This document shows, piece by piece, positions 45,085 through 55,703 of a stretch of DNA of 64,000 bases. The translations under genes and the position numbers were made by a program. Location: positions 117,234 to 181,233 of the forward strand of contig CAJMSE010000002.1 of NCBI GenBank assembly GCA_905216025.1, read 5' to 3'. This stretch comes from an uncultured bacterium (GTDB lineage Bacteria; Bacteroidota; Bacteroidia; Bacteroidales; Bacteroidaceae). The notes beneath the pieces were generated by a model, which was given only the letters and a program-made list of their open reading frames with translations, made no database searches and was not told where the DNA came from. The stretch's first letter is position 1. Every line of letters begins with the position of its first letter.

Positions 45085-46239
45085 TCAGTTGAAATAGTTT
45101 TTGAAGCGCTGAAATATCGACTGCTTCGTGGCCGAATCGCCCTTGAAGTTGTCGCTGTTCCTGAACTTTGTCAGTGCCTCCTTCTCCTCACGGCTCAGTG
45201 TTTTGGGCACGTATACGCTGATATTGACGACGAGATCGCCCATGCCGCGGCCGTATCCCTGCACTGCCGGCAGTCCCTTACCGCGCAGTCGGAGGGTTTT
45301 TCCGGGCTGTGTGCCGTTCTCAATCTTTACCTTGAGCCTCGTTCCTTCTATAGTCGGAATCTCAACCTCGCCTCCAAGCGCTGCTGTAGGGAAGTCGAGC
45401 AGCAGGTTGTAGATGAGGTTGTTACCATCTCTTACAAACGTGTCGTTATCCTCTTCCTCGATGAACACCTGTATGTCTCCGTTCACTCCGTTGCGCTTTC
45501 CGGCGTTGCCCTTGCCCGGAACGTTCACCACCATGCCCTCGGCAACTCCTGCGGGGATGTTTATCTCCACCACTTCCTCGCCCTTCACGACGCCGGAGCC
45601 TCCGCATTCGTGGCATTTGTTCTTTATTATCTGTCCCTCGCCGTTGCACGTCGGGCATACGCCTTGTGTCTGCATCATGCCGAATATGCTCTGTGTGGTA
45701 TGCGTTATCACGCCCGAACCGTGGCATGTCGGGCAGGTCTCGGTCCCGCTTCCTGCTTCAGCTCCGCTTCCGTGGCAGTGTGAGCAGGTCACGTCTTTCC
45801 TTACTTTGAACTTCTTTGTGACACCGTTGGCAACCTCGCTGAGCGACAGTTTGACTTTCAGTCTCAGGTCGTTGCCCCTGTGCTGTTGCTGCCGGCGCTG
45901 CCCGCCGCCGAATCCGCCGAAACCGCCACGGCCTCCGAAGATGTCACCGAACATGGAGAAGATGTCGTCCATGTTCATGCTTGCGCCGCCGAATCCGCCG
46001 AATCCACCTCCTCCGGCAGGTCCGCTGAATCCGAACTGGTCATACTGCTGCCGCTTCTGCGGGTCGTGCAGCACGTCGTATGCCTCGGCTGCCTCCTTGA
46101 ACTTGTCTTCAGCTTCCTTGTTTCCCGGATTCCTGTCGGGATGGTATTTGATGGCTATCTTGCGGTAGGCCTTCTTTATCTCGTCTTCTGATGCGTTCTT
46201 GTCGACGCCCAGCACTTCATAGTAGTCTCTTTTTGCCAT
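45085..46239 (-). CDS. dnaJ: Chaperone DnaJ
   Basis: Hsp40 co-chaperone stimulating DnaK ATPase. At 384 residues the order is J domain 1-70 (YYEVLGVDKNAS, IKYHPDRNPG with the HPD triad), a Gly/Phe-rich region 80-120, four zinc motifs (CSHCHGSG, CPTCHGSG, CPTCNGEG, CHECGGSG) at about 155-220, and the C-terminal substrate-binding domains. It begins 5 bases after grpE. dnaK is not in the window. Confidence 0.97.
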   Translation of the reverse strand: MAKRDYYEVLGVDKNASEDEIKKAYRKIAIKYHPDRNPGNKEAEDKFKEAAEAYDVLHDPQKRQQYDQFGFSGPAGGGGFGGFGGASMNMDDIFSMFGDIFGGRGGFGGFGGGQRRQQQHRGNDLRLKVKLSLSEVANGVTKKFKVRKDVTCSHCHGSGAEAGSGTETCPTCHGSGVITHTTQSIFGMMQTQGVCPTCNGEGQIIKNKCHECGGSGVVKGEEVVEINIPAGVAEGMVVNVPGKGNAGKRNGVNGDIQVFIEEEDNDTFVRDGNNLIYNLLLDFPTAALGGEVEIPTIEGTRLKVKIENGTQPGKTLRLRGKGLPAVQGYGRGMGDLVVNISVYVPKTLSREEKEALTKFRNSDNFKGDSATKQSIFQRFKNYFN

Positions 46240-46244
46240 GGTTG

Positions 46245-46841
46245 TTATTGTCCTACTGCCACTTTGGCGTGGCGTATCACCTTATCGTTCATCTTATATC
46301 CGGCCTGTATGCAGTCGATGACCATGCCCTTCTTATCGTCTCCCATGCCTGGAACCATGGCCACGGCCTCGTGCACGTCGGTGTCGAAGGCGGCGTTTTC
46401 CGTCTCTATTCTCTTCACACCCTGTCCCTCAAGGGTTTTGACGAACTTGGCATGTATCAGTTCCATGCCTTCGCGCAGCACCTGCGGGTCTTCCGTCTTC
46501 TCGCCGTTGGCGATGGCGCGCTCCATGTCGTCGAGCACAGGCAACACAGCCTCGACAATTTTAGAACCTCCGTTGAGTATCAGTTCGGTCTTCTCCTTGA
46601 GCGTGCGCTTTCGGTAGTTGTCAAACTCGGCAACCTTGCGCAGGTACTGGTCTTCCAACTCGGCAATCTTCTCGTTGGCAGCCTCGAGCGGGTCTTTCTC
46701 TTCCTGTGCGGGCTGTTCAGTCTCCTCGCTGGCAGCGTTTTCCTCTGTCGTTGCGGCTTCGGCCGTCTTGTTCTCCTTATCTTCAGTGAGATCCTCCTTG
46801 CCGGTGAGCTTTTCTTCCATTACGTTTTCTTTTTCCTTCAT
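46245..46841 (-). CDS. grpE: Nucleotide exchange factor GrpE
   Basis: Releases ADP from DnaK. The 198-residue protein has an acidic low-complexity N-terminus (residues 1-50), a long coiled coil (EKIAELEDQYLRKVAEFDNY) and the C-terminal beta domain with VHEAVAMVPGMG and VIDCIQAGYKMNDKVIRHAKV. An alternative in-frame ATG seven codons later would give MEEKLTG-. It is the first gene of grpE-dnaJ. Confidence 0.95.
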   Translation of the reverse strand: MKEKENVMEEKLTGKEDLTEDKENKTAEAATTEENAASEETEQPAQEEKDPLEAANEKIAELEDQYLRKVAEFDNYRKRTLKEKTELILNGGSKIVEAVLPVLDDMERAIANGEKTEDPQVLREGMELIHAKFVKTLEGQGVKRIETENAAFDTDVHEAVAMVPGMGDDKKGMVIDCIQAGYKMNDKVIRHAKVAVGQ

Positions 46842-46909
46842 GACATTAATCGCTTATATATTATAAAGGTATTAAAGCAAAAAGCATGCCTGTTTTCCAG
46901 CCGGTGGCC

Positions 46910-48526
<1,617 letters not shown>

Positions 48527-48559
48527 TACTGTATAATTAGAATATTTTATTTGCGGCTG

Positions 48560-48567
48560 CAAAGTTA
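48560..48567 (-). promoter_or_regulatory. -7 box for the ABC-F gene
   Basis: TAACTTTG on the minus strand matches TAnnTTTG, 33 bases before the chosen ATG, and supports that start over the ATG at 48562. TTTG at 48593-48596 is 25 bases away, longer than usual. Confidence 0.5.
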
Positions 48568-48664
48568 GTTAAAATCGGTGTAAAAAGTGAATCAAAAGCG
48601 GAGAAAAACCCTTTTTTAACGGTATTGCGGCCCTGCGGGAGAGGCTTTGTCGGCTCGGGCTGCC

Positions 48665-48884
48665 GCGTCACGGAGCTTCCGTCAGCTCTCAGAAACGTTT
48701 AGGTTGATTCTCAAAAACACTTTTGATAGCGGGCACAAACCTGTTTGGAAGCGGGCGGCATACATCGGCGGGCAATCTGTCGCACCGTCAAAGCGGCTCC
48801 GCGGCACCGTCAGAACGGCCCCGTTGCATGGTCACGGGCTGCCCGTCATGGCGCCGTGCGGCGCAGCCTTCGTGGCCGTGAGTG
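48665..48884. repeat. Tandem array C2: ten 22-bp units
   Basis: In the 22-bp register, units at 48687 and 48709 are TCTCA[AG]AAAC types. GGGCACAAAC and GGCGGCATACATCGG types follow at 48731 and 48753. ACCGTCA[AG]A[AG]CGG types are at 48775 and 48797, and CCCGTTGCATGGTCACGG at 48819. Unit order matches array C3 and the reverse complement of C1; one unit (48797-48818) is identical at 19 of 22 positions to a C1 unit. It fills the divergent gap between the ABC-F and flippase genes; no gene is seen between 48527 and 48956. Confidence 0.85.
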
Positions 48885-48925
48885 TTAATTTCGCGATAAA
48901 CAGCCTTACTTCAGACTTATTATGC

Positions 48926-48933
48926 TACCTTTG
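48926..48933 (+). promoter_or_regulatory. -7 box for the flippase gene
   Basis: TACCTTTG matches TAnnTTTG, 23 bases before the ATG. No TTTG is seen at 19-21 bases. Confidence 0.5.
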
Positions 48934-48956
48934 CAGCGGTTTTATTAAGTGCATAG

Positions 48957-50399
48957 ATGGAATCTCTTAAAGAGAAAACGGCTAAAGGTCTGTTTTGGGG
49001 CGGAATGACAAACGGCATCCAGCAGCTGCTGGGACTTGCCGCCGGCATCCTACTCGGCCGTCTGCTGACACCCGAGGATTTCGGCCTGACGGCGATGATT
49101 GCCGTCTTCTCCGTCGTGGCCAATGAGCTGCAGAACAGCGGATTCCGGGTCGCGCTGGTCAATATGAAGGCTCCCACGGCCAACGACTATAACTCGGTGT
49201 TCTGGTTCAACATCATCATGGGATGCTCGATGTATGTGGTGCTCTTCTTCTGCGCGCCACTCATCGCAGCCTATTACCGGCGTCCGGAACTCGTGGCGCT
49301 GTGCCGCTATGCCTTCCTCGGTTTCGTGTTCTCGGCTTTCGGCACGGCCCAGCTGGCCTATCTGACGAAGAACCTCTGCACCAAGCAGCAGGCCAAGGCC
49401 GGCATTTTCGCTACCGCCGTCTCCATTTCCGTCGGTGTCGTCATGGCTTTCAACGGATGGGCATACTGGTCGCTGGCCACGCAGAACATCGTTTTCATAG
49501 GCACCAACACGCTTTTTCTCTGGTATTACTCACCATGGCGGCCCACGCTCCATATCGATTTCGGTCCGGTGAAGCGGATGTACCGTTTCAGTTGCAAGGT
49601 GTTCATAATGTCGATATTCATCCTTTTGAACAACAATGTGCTGAACATACTGCTCGGACGCTATTTCTCAGCATGGGCCACGGGACTCTACAGTCAGGCC
49701 TATCAGTGGAATTCAAAGTGCTTCTACCTGCTCCAGGGCATGGTGCAGGTGGTCGCCCAGCCTGTCTTCGTAGACCTGCGCGAGGAGAGCGGCCGCCAGC
49801 TGAAGGCCCTGCGCAAGCTCATGCGCTTCACGGCGTTCCTCTCGTTCCCGATGCTTTTCGGTTTCGGACTCGTCTCGCACGAGTTCATCGTCATCCCGCT
49901 GACAGAGAAGTGGGCGGAGAGTGCCGAGTATATACGCTTCCTCTGCATCAGCGGGGCTTTGGTGCCGCTCACGTCGCTATTCTCCAATCTCATCATGAGC
50001 AAGGGCAAGTCTGACGTCTGCATGTGGTGTACGGTGTGCTTCGGCCTGCTCCAGATAGCGCTGATGATGCTCATCTACTCCTACGGCATACGCTCGATGG
50101 TCATCGCCTATGTGATAGCGTCGGTGGCATGGTTCTTCGTATGGCATCATTTCGTGAGCCGGTATACGGGCTACAGCCTTGCCATGCTGCTGGCCGACAT
50201 CGTTCCCTATGCCGTTGCGGCGTTCGCCGTGATGGTGGCAACATACGTCCTCACATCCGGAATATCGGGGTTGTGGCAGCTTCTCATCGCGAAGATACTG
50301 CTGGCGGCGGTGCTCTACTATCTGCTGCTGCGGGTGGCAGGCTGCAAGATACTTGCCGAGTGCACCGCATTCATCATCGGGAAGATAAGGAAAAAGTGA
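48957..50399 (+). CDS. Wzx-like polysaccharide flippase (MOP superfamily, WzxC type)
   Basis: A 480-residue inner-membrane protein with about 12-14 helices. The start EKTAKGLFWGGMTNGIQQLL followed by GILLGRLLTPEDFGLTAM is characteristic of lipid-linked oligosaccharide flippases of the polysaccharide synthase family. NNNVLNILLGRYFSAWATGLY and FGLVSHEFIVIPLTEKW are also typical. It would move undecaprenyl-linked glycans across the inner membrane. No glycosyltransferases are adjacent, so the glycan is unknown. Confidence 0.88.
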   Translation: MESLKEKTAKGLFWGGMTNGIQQLLGLAAGILLGRLLTPEDFGLTAMIAVFSVVANELQNSGFRVALVNMKAPTANDYNSVFWFNIIMGCSMYVVLFFCAPLIAAYYRRPELVALCRYAFLGFVFSAFGTAQLAYLTKNLCTKQQAKAGIFATAVSISVGVVMAFNGWAYWSLATQNIVFIGTNTLFLWYYSPWRPTLHIDFGPVKRMYRFSCKVFIMSIFILLNNNVLNILLGRYFSAWATGLYSQAYQWNSKCFYLLQGMVQVVAQPVFVDLREESGRQLKALRKLMRFTAFLSFPMLFGFGLVSHEFIVIPLTEKWAESAEYIRFLCISGALVPLTSLFSNLIMSKGKSDVCMWCTVCFGLLQIALMMLIYSYGIRSMVIAYVIASVAWFFVWHHFVSRYTGYSLAMLLADIVPYAVAAFAVMVATYVLTSGISGLWQLLIAKILLAAVLYYLLLRVAGCKILAECTAFIIGKIRKK

Positions 50400-50472
50400 C
50401 GGAACGCAGCAGGATAGTGCCCGTTTCAGACGATTCGGGGGCGCCGGTGGAGCGTGAATGGATAATTTGTTG

Positions 50473-50480
50473 TACCTTTG
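50473..50480 (+). promoter_or_regulatory. -7 box for the pseudouridine synthase gene
   Basis: TACCTTTG matches TAnnTTTG. It rules out translation from the in-frame TTG at 50478 and supports ATG 50496 or 50502. Confidence 0.5.
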
Positions 50481-50495
50481 CAGGATGATAACGTT

Positions 50496-51398
50496 ATGAT
50501 TATGAGATATAATACTGGATATAACCGCGAGGGCGAGTACGGGCATTTGACGGTCGGTGAACCGGCCGGACTGCTTGAGTTTCTCCTTGCGAACGTGAAG
50601 GGCAGCCGCTCGAAGATAAAGGCGACCCTGCAGGGACGGGGCATAAAGGTGAACGGCAAGTGCGTCACGCAGTTCGACTACAGGCTCGAGCCGGGCATGA
50701 AGGTGTCCGTAAGCAAGACCAAGCGCAATCAGAAGGGCTTTCAGAGCCGTTACGTCAAGATTGTGTACGAAGACCGTTGGCTGGTCGTGATAGAGAAGAA
50801 CATCGGCGTCCTGTCAATGGCTGCGGGCCACTCGTCGCTGAACGTCAAGTCGGTGCTCGACGACTATTTTGCAAAATCTGGCCAGCGGTGCCGCGCCCAT
50901 GTGGTGCACAGGCTCGACCGCGACACGAGCGGACTGATGGTATATGCCAAGGACATCGAGACGGAGCAGATTTTTGAGCACGACTGGCACAACATCGTCT
51001 ACGACAGACGCTATGTGGCGGTCGTCAGCGGCGAGGTTGAGAACGACGGCGGCACCATTGCCAACTGGCTGAAAGACAACAAGGCCTATATAACCTATTC
51101 ATCCCCGGTGGACAACGGCGGCAAGTATGCCGTCACCCACTATCATGTGCTCGGCCGCACGACAGACCACTCGCTTGTCGAGTTCAAGCTGGAGACGGGC
51201 CGTAAGAACCAGATAAGGGTGCACACGGCAGACATGGGCCATCCGGTGTGCGGCGATGTGAAGTACGGTAACGGCGACGACCCGTTGCACCGCCTTTGCC
51301 TGCATGCCTTCATGCTTTGCTTCACGCATCCCGTCACGGGCGAGCGCATGGAGTTTGAGACTCCCGTTCCGGCTGCGTTCAGAAAGATTTTCAAGTAG
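50496..51398 (+). CDS. RluA-family pseudouridine synthase
   Basis: Isomerises uridine to pseudouridine in rRNA or tRNA. The protein has about 300 residues. An N-terminal S4-like RNA-binding segment (SKIKATLQGRGIKVNGKCV) is followed by the catalytic domain with VVHRLDRDTSGLMVYAKD, whose Asp is the nucleophile. FKLETGRKNQIRVHTADMGHPVCGD completes the signature. The RNA target cannot be read from sequence. ATG 50502 (MRYNTGY) is an equally good start. Confidence 0.9.
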   Translation: MIMRYNTGYNREGEYGHLTVGEPAGLLEFLLANVKGSRSKIKATLQGRGIKVNGKCVTQFDYRLEPGMKVSVSKTKRNQKGFQSRYVKIVYEDRWLVVIEKNIGVLSMAAGHSSLNVKSVLDDYFAKSGQRCRAHVVHRLDRDTSGLMVYAKDIETEQIFEHDWHNIVYDRRYVAVVSGEVENDGGTIANWLKDNKAYITYSSPVDNGGKYAVTHYHVLGRTTDHSLVEFKLETGRKNQIRVHTADMGHPVCGDVKYGNGDDPLHRLCLHAFMLCFTHPVTGERMEFETPVPAAFRKIFK

Positions 51399-51433
51399 AA
51401 AGGATTGGTAAGAAAATACTGACAGATATTCAA

Positions 51434-51586
51434 ATGGGTAACATCACATATTATATAGCGCTTTTACTCCTTATTATAATGGGCTTCTTCATCGTGCGGA
51501 AAGTTGCCGGCTGCATTGTCCGCACCATCGTACTGGTGGTGCTGATGGCCGTCTTCGGCGTGCTGTATTGGCTCTATTTCAGATAA
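51434..51586 (+). CDS. Small two-helix membrane protein (50 aa)
   Basis: A 50-residue frame with two hydrophobic stretches (residues about 5-20 and 30-47) separated by RKVAGCIVR, ending YWLYFR. It starts 35 bases after the pseudouridine synthase stop and overlaps the 3' end of convergent menA by 8 bases. I do not recognise a family. The length, hydrophobic pattern and position suggest a real gene, but it could be chance. Confidence 0.5.
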   Translation: MGNITYYIALLLLIIMGFFIVRKVAGCIVRTIVLVVLMAVFGVLYWLYFR

Positions 51587-52490
51587 GCAGGATGCCTGCG
51601 GCTACGCATACGCCGTAGATAAGGATGTTGCGTGCGGTGTCTCCGAGGCATATGTTGAGGGCCTTCCCGCGGTTGATGCGTACCATTTTCAGGTAGGTGA
51701 AGATGTGCAGGACGAGGTATGTCAGCGGTAGGATGAAGGCGAGGATATGGCCGGATCTCAGGAAAACGAGGCCGAGGAGGCATGCCGATATGCCGCAATA
51801 GAGGTAAGCGAGGCGTCCGGTGCGCTCTCCGAATCGCACTACGATTGTCTTCTTGCGTGCCTCAAGGTCATTGTCGCGGTCGCGGTAGTTGTTGACAATC
51901 AGCAAGGTGTCTATCACGAGGCCGCACGCGACGGAGGCGGTGAACGTCTCGAAGGTGCATGTGTGCAGCTGGATATAGTATGACACGCATACCGGGACTA
52001 TGCCGAAGAACACGATAACGAGCACGTCTCCGAGCCCCATATACGACAGATGCGTCGTATAGAGGAAGCAGAAGACGATACAAATGGCTCCGATGAGTAT
52101 CATCTCAATGCCTCCGTATATTATCAGCGGCAGGCCTGCAGTGGCTGCAAGGCATGTCGTGGCAGCAATGGCACGCTTCATCGCGTCTACGGAGACCCAT
52201 CCCTGGGCGCATGCCCTGCGCGGGCCTAGACGCTTGTCGGTATCGTCCGTGCCTTTTGCAAAGTCGAAGAAATCGTTGATGAAGTTTGCGTCTATCTGCA
52301 TTATGAAAGCAAAAAGGAAGCACAGTACGGCGGCTGTCAGGCTGAAGGGCTCTCCGTCGTATCCCTTTGAGTCGGTGAAGGCTAAGGCTATGCCTATCAT
52401 CACCGGTACGGCTGCTCCCGTGAGGGTTTTCGGGCGGGCCGCGAGCAGCCAGGCCTTGGCTGAATTCTGCCTGATGGTTGTTTCTCTCAT
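51579..52490 (-). CDS. menA: 1,4-dihydroxy-2-naphthoate polyprenyltransferase
   Basis: Membrane prenyltransferase that attaches the isoprenoid tail to DHNA in menaquinone synthesis. The 303-residue UbiA-family protein has about 8-9 helices. The prenyl-diphosphate motif is NFINDFFDFAKGTDD (about residues 70-84) and the second Asp-rich motif NNYRDRDNDLEARKKT. ARPKTLTGAAVPVMIGIAL at the N-terminus is typical of MenA. It is transcribed from a promoter interleaved with that of the HD-domain gene. Confidence 0.93.
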   Translation of the reverse strand: MRETTIRQNSAKAWLLAARPKTLTGAAVPVMIGIALAFTDSKGYDGEPFSLTAAVLCFLFAFIMQIDANFINDFFDFAKGTDDTDKRLGPRRACAQGWVSVDAMKRAIAATTCLAATAGLPLIIYGGIEMILIGAICIVFCFLYTTHLSYMGLGDVLVIVFFGIVPVCVSYYIQLHTCTFETFTASVACGLVIDTLLIVNNYRDRDNDLEARKKTIVVRFGERTGRLAYLYCGISACLLGLVFLRSGHILAFILPLTYLVLHIFTYLKMVRINRGKALNICLGDTARNILIYGVCVAAGILLI

Positions 52491-52508
52491 GCTTTTTTAT
52501 TATAACTG

Positions 52509-52544
52509 TTTGCAAAAGTAAACATTATTACGTATATTTGCAAA
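52509..52544. promoter_or_regulatory. Interleaved divergent promoters of menA and the HD-domain gene
   Basis: Plus strand: TTTG (52509-52512), 20 nt, TATATTTG (52533-52540). Minus strand: TTTG (52544-52541), 20 nt, TACTTTTG (52520-52513). Both match the consensus exactly and occupy the same 36 bp, so RNA polymerase can serve only one direction at a time. Confidence 0.85.
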
Positions 52545-52563
52545 AATATTAATCTATTTTATA

Positions 52564-53202
52564 ATGATAGGCAAAACAGCAAGTCTTGACCTGGTCGAGT
52601 TCATCGAACAGAATATCCTTCCCAGATACACGGAGTTCGATAAGGCGCATAATCTGTGGCATGTGACAAGGGTGATAAAGAAGTCTCTCGAGCTTGCCAA
52701 CGCCACCGGAGCCGACATAAACATGGCGTATGTCATTGCGGCATATCATGATATCGGCATGACGGGACCACGGGCGGTGCATCATATCACGGGCGGAAGG
52801 ATGCTTGCAGCCGATGCACGTCTGAAAAAATGGTTCTCGCCGGAACAGATTAAGATAATGAAAGAGGCCGTTGAGGACCACCGTGCCTCGGCATCGCATG
52901 CCCCGCGGAGCATCTACGGCAAGATTGTGGCCGAGGCCGATCGCGACCTTGAGCCGGAAACGGTGTTCCGCCGCACCGTCCAGTTCGGTGTCGCGAACTA
53001 TCCTGAGCTGGACTATGAACATCAGTGGCAGCGCTTCAGGGAGCATCTTGCAAACAAATATTCCGTTCACGGGTATATCCGCCTGTGGATTCCGGGCTCG
53101 GAAAACGAGAGGAAACTGGCTGAACTGCGTTCCTGTATGGTGTCGCCGGGGAAACTCCGGGACATGTTTGACCGTATATATAAGGAAGAGACAGCCGGTT
53201 AG
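52564..53202 (+). CDS. HD-domain phosphohydrolase
   Basis: A 212-residue metal-dependent phosphohydrolase-type protein. The HD metal ligands are H33 (AHNLWHVTRV), H62-D63 (AAYHDIGM), nearby His73/74 and the later Asp in AEADRD. The substrate is unknown; relatives act on nucleotides. The ATG follows its promoter by 24 bases. The last codons and the stop lie inside a long perfect inverted repeat. Confidence 0.85.
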   Translation: MIGKTASLDLVEFIEQNILPRYTEFDKAHNLWHVTRVIKKSLELANATGADINMAYVIAAYHDIGMTGPRAVHHITGGRMLAADARLKKWFSPEQIKIMKEAVEDHRASASHAPRSIYGKIVAEADRDLEPETVFRRTVQFGVANYPELDYEHQWQRFREHLANKYSVHGYIRLWIPGSENERKLAELRSCMVSPGKLRDMFDRIYKEETAG

Positions 53203-53222
53203 CTGTCTCTTCCTTATATATA
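53175..53222. terminator. 21-bp perfect inverted repeat across the HD gene stop codon
   Basis: 53175-53195 pairs with 53202-53222 without mismatch around the 6-nt loop CGGTTA. The stop TAG (53200-53202) straddles loop and arm. No T-tract follows. It probably serves as terminator and 3' stability structure. Confidence 0.75.
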
Positions 53223-53345
53223 ATAAGATGAGTTTTATGTAATGGTGTTCCCCTCATGCTTGCGGGAGGACTTAGTGGAGGGGTATCTGTTACTTTGTTA
53301 TCTATATATAATAATGTATCTCTCGGAGTCTTTCTGATTGCCCGA

Positions 53346-55703
53346 TCAGTTAAAGAAGTTCCACGATAATCCTATTCTGAGTATCCTTCCGTTCTGCGGA
53401 TAGTGCGGGGCGAGGAAGTACATCCTGTCTCCGTTCCCGGCGTTGGCGTGGCTGAACATGACGAAGAACCTTGTGTGCTTGAGGTGCATGTTGGCATATA
53501 CGTCTACAAAGGGATAGCCGCCGAGCTTCACTTTGCTGCCGGCGTTCTCCTGCACGGCAAACTGATTAAGCTGCGGACAGAACTCGGGAGCATTGTATTT
53601 GGTGAAGAACGTGGCGTCGGCGCCAAGCTCTACGGCAAGCTCGTTCACTATCTTGAACTTTATGAACAGGTTGGTGAACACGTTGAGGGCGGGCAGGGGG
53701 AGCACATCCTCGTTGCTGCTGTTCTGGTATGTGACTATGTTCTCCCAGTTGAGGATACCGAGCCGGAAGTTCTGTATCAGTTGGGCGGTCAGCAGGTTGA
53801 TGTTCGAACCGCATTGGTTAACGGAAGCCCGCATTCCGGTCAGCTTCTCGTCTCCCATATCGTAGCCCATGCCGAAGTAGGTATAGTTCTGTATTTCCTC
53901 GATGGCGACGCGCAGGCTCGTCTTTGTCTTGCGGTAGCTGAACAGGCCTTCGATGCGTGTACGCATCTCCTTGCTCATGCTGCCGTTGTCCCACCAGATA
54001 TGCTTTGAGTGATAGTGGCGCTGGTAGAAGGTCGGGTTCAGGCGATAGAGATAAGCCTTTGCGGCAAGCGTGACGGTGTCGCCGAAAAGCGGGAAGTTAA
54101 GGTCTGTGCTGAAATCGACCTTCAACTGGCCGATATCCTCACCGGCAAGCCATGTCTCTGCCATCAGATTATAGTGCAGGGTCTTGCCTTCTGTCTTCGA
54201 TATTGCTCCACCGATGCTTACCGAATGCTCGTTCCACGTCTTGAGATTATAGAACGAGGAGTTGCCTTCGCCAATCACTTCGGGCAGTTCAAACCTCCTC
54301 AGTTCATGGCTCGCAAAGACTTTCAGGCCGGCTTTTGCATATTTGTTGAATCCCTCGAGAAGTGCTATGGCAAGCGTATTCTTGACAGACAGGTGCTTCG
54401 TCCGGTCGTAGATGGAGTCTCCGCCGTAGGTGGAAGGCTCCCTATAATTATAATAGGTGTCGGCGTAGTAGTTCTCGGGGGTATCGTATGCCTGATAGAT
54501 GCGGTCGTACCTGTTCACGTCGAGCGTGTGTATGAAGCTCGTAACGGGTACGAAATCCTCTCTTGTGGTGGCGTCGAGAGAGTCCTGAAGAGCTTTTGCG
54601 GCCAGCAGACTGTCAAGCTTTTCCTGTGTGTCAACCGATATGCGGGTCGTATCTGTGGCGGCAGCTCCGTCTTTTTGGGGCTCGTCTCCTGCGATGACGG
54701 CGCCTTCCGGCCTTCCGCTCGGCGCTTCATCGGTCGGCTTGCGGTTGCCCGGCCGTCCGGCTGCTGCGGCCTCTTCCTGCTCCTCGGCAGCCTTGTTCTT
54801 GTTCTCTTTCTTTGATTCGGCCGCGAACTTGCGTGCTTTCAGTTCCTCCTCGGTGAGCTTGACCCTGCGGTAGAAGCCGAGGTTGTATCTGTGGGTGAGG
54901 AACAGATGCACATTGTTGTTCCTGTTCCAGTTCTGGTTCAGTATGGTCGGTATCTCGTTTTCGCTGTACGAATCGTCGTAGCTCTCAGGGTGGGTGATGT
55001 AGTTGTCGTCGGTGATTCCACCGTTTTCAGTTACTTTCTGATGATAGATGGAGAACATGGCGTGCATGTTGTACCTGTCGCCGAGGTATGAGGAATAGAA
55101 CGTAGCCCCGAAGTGTGACGCGCTTTGGTTGGAGTAGTAGCCGCGGGCGTAGGCGTAGTTGAGGTCGAATCCGAATCCGAGACGCCGTCCGGCGTTGATG
55201 GCGAATTTGGCGTCGATGTGGTCTTCGCCGTTGGTCTTGTTTCCGCAGTTGTCGTACGAGATGTTGGTGATTGGTGAAAGCGTGTTCGTGAAGTGCAGCT
55301 CGTCCGGCTGTTTCATGATGTAGCTGTACGGTTGGGTGAACATAAACTGCGCTGCGAGCGGGCGGTCTATGAATATGCGGCTCTCCCTTGCCGTGTAGTT
55401 GTTTCCTGTCGTGTTGTACTGCCCGTACACGCCGGTGTTCAGTGTCGTGTTCGGATACAGGTGGGGGAGAGTGTCCGGGACGGCCTTTACCCTGTCGCCG
55501 AACTTCCGGTCTATGCTCCATACATAGAGGCCGATAGGAATTTCCTTGTTCGTTGTAGTGTCGTTGCTGTGCTTGTTGAAATTCCTGTTGATGTTTTCGT
55601 CACGTTGTGTCATCTGTCCTGCCTGGTCGAAGTCGTCGAAAGTCTGGGCTGCCGCATCGGCAGAGGCAAAGGCAAGGAGTATGACGGGGAATATCTTTCT
55701 CAT
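53346..55703 (-). CDS. Putative outer-membrane porin (Porin_10 type)
   Basis: A 785-residue exported protein. The signal peptide covers about residues 1-19 (ASADAAA-QTF). The remainder is rich in Tyr, Asn and Thr with alternating beta-strand patterns and ends in an aromatic strand (RILRIGLSWNFFN), as outer-membrane barrels do. A charged low-complexity loop at about residues 290-370 (EEELKARKFAAESKKENK, Gly/Pro/Thr-rich) interrupts the barrel. Substrate unknown. Its ATG overlaps the upstream small gene's stop as TAATG. Confidence 0.78.
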   Translation of the reverse strand: MRKIFPVILLAFASADAAAQTFDDFDQAGQMTQRDENINRNFNKHSNDTTTNKEIPIGLYVWSIDRKFGDRVKAVPDTLPHLYPNTTLNTGVYGQYNTTGNNYTARESRIFIDRPLAAQFMFTQPYSYIMKQPDELHFTNTLSPITNISYDNCGNKTNGEDHIDAKFAINAGRRLGFGFDLNYAYARGYYSNQSASHFGATFYSSYLGDRYNMHAMFSIYHQKVTENGGITDDNYITHPESYDDSYSENEIPTILNQNWNRNNNVHLFLTHRYNLGFYRRVKLTEEELKARKFAAESKKENKNKAAEEQEEAAAAGRPGNRKPTDEAPSGRPEGAVIAGDEPQKDGAAATDTTRISVDTQEKLDSLLAAKALQDSLDATTREDFVPVTSFIHTLDVNRYDRIYQAYDTPENYYADTYYNYREPSTYGGDSIYDRTKHLSVKNTLAIALLEGFNKYAKAGLKVFASHELRRFELPEVIGEGNSSFYNLKTWNEHSVSIGGAISKTEGKTLHYNLMAETWLAGEDIGQLKVDFSTDLNFPLFGDTVTLAAKAYLYRLNPTFYQRHYHSKHIWWDNGSMSKEMRTRIEGLFSYRKTKTSLRVAIEEIQNYTYFGMGYDMGDEKLTGMRASVNQCGSNINLLTAQLIQNFRLGILNWENIVTYQNSSNEDVLPLPALNVFTNLFIKFKIVNELAVELGADATFFTKYNAPEFCPQLNQFAVQENAGSKVKLGGYPFVDVYANMHLKHTRFFVMFSHANAGNGDRMYFLAPHYPQNGRILRIGLSWNFFN

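Noticed and set aside
53223..53345. 22-bp periodicity downstream of the HD gene
   Set aside because: GTATCT recurs 33 bases apart and no consistent lag is visible.
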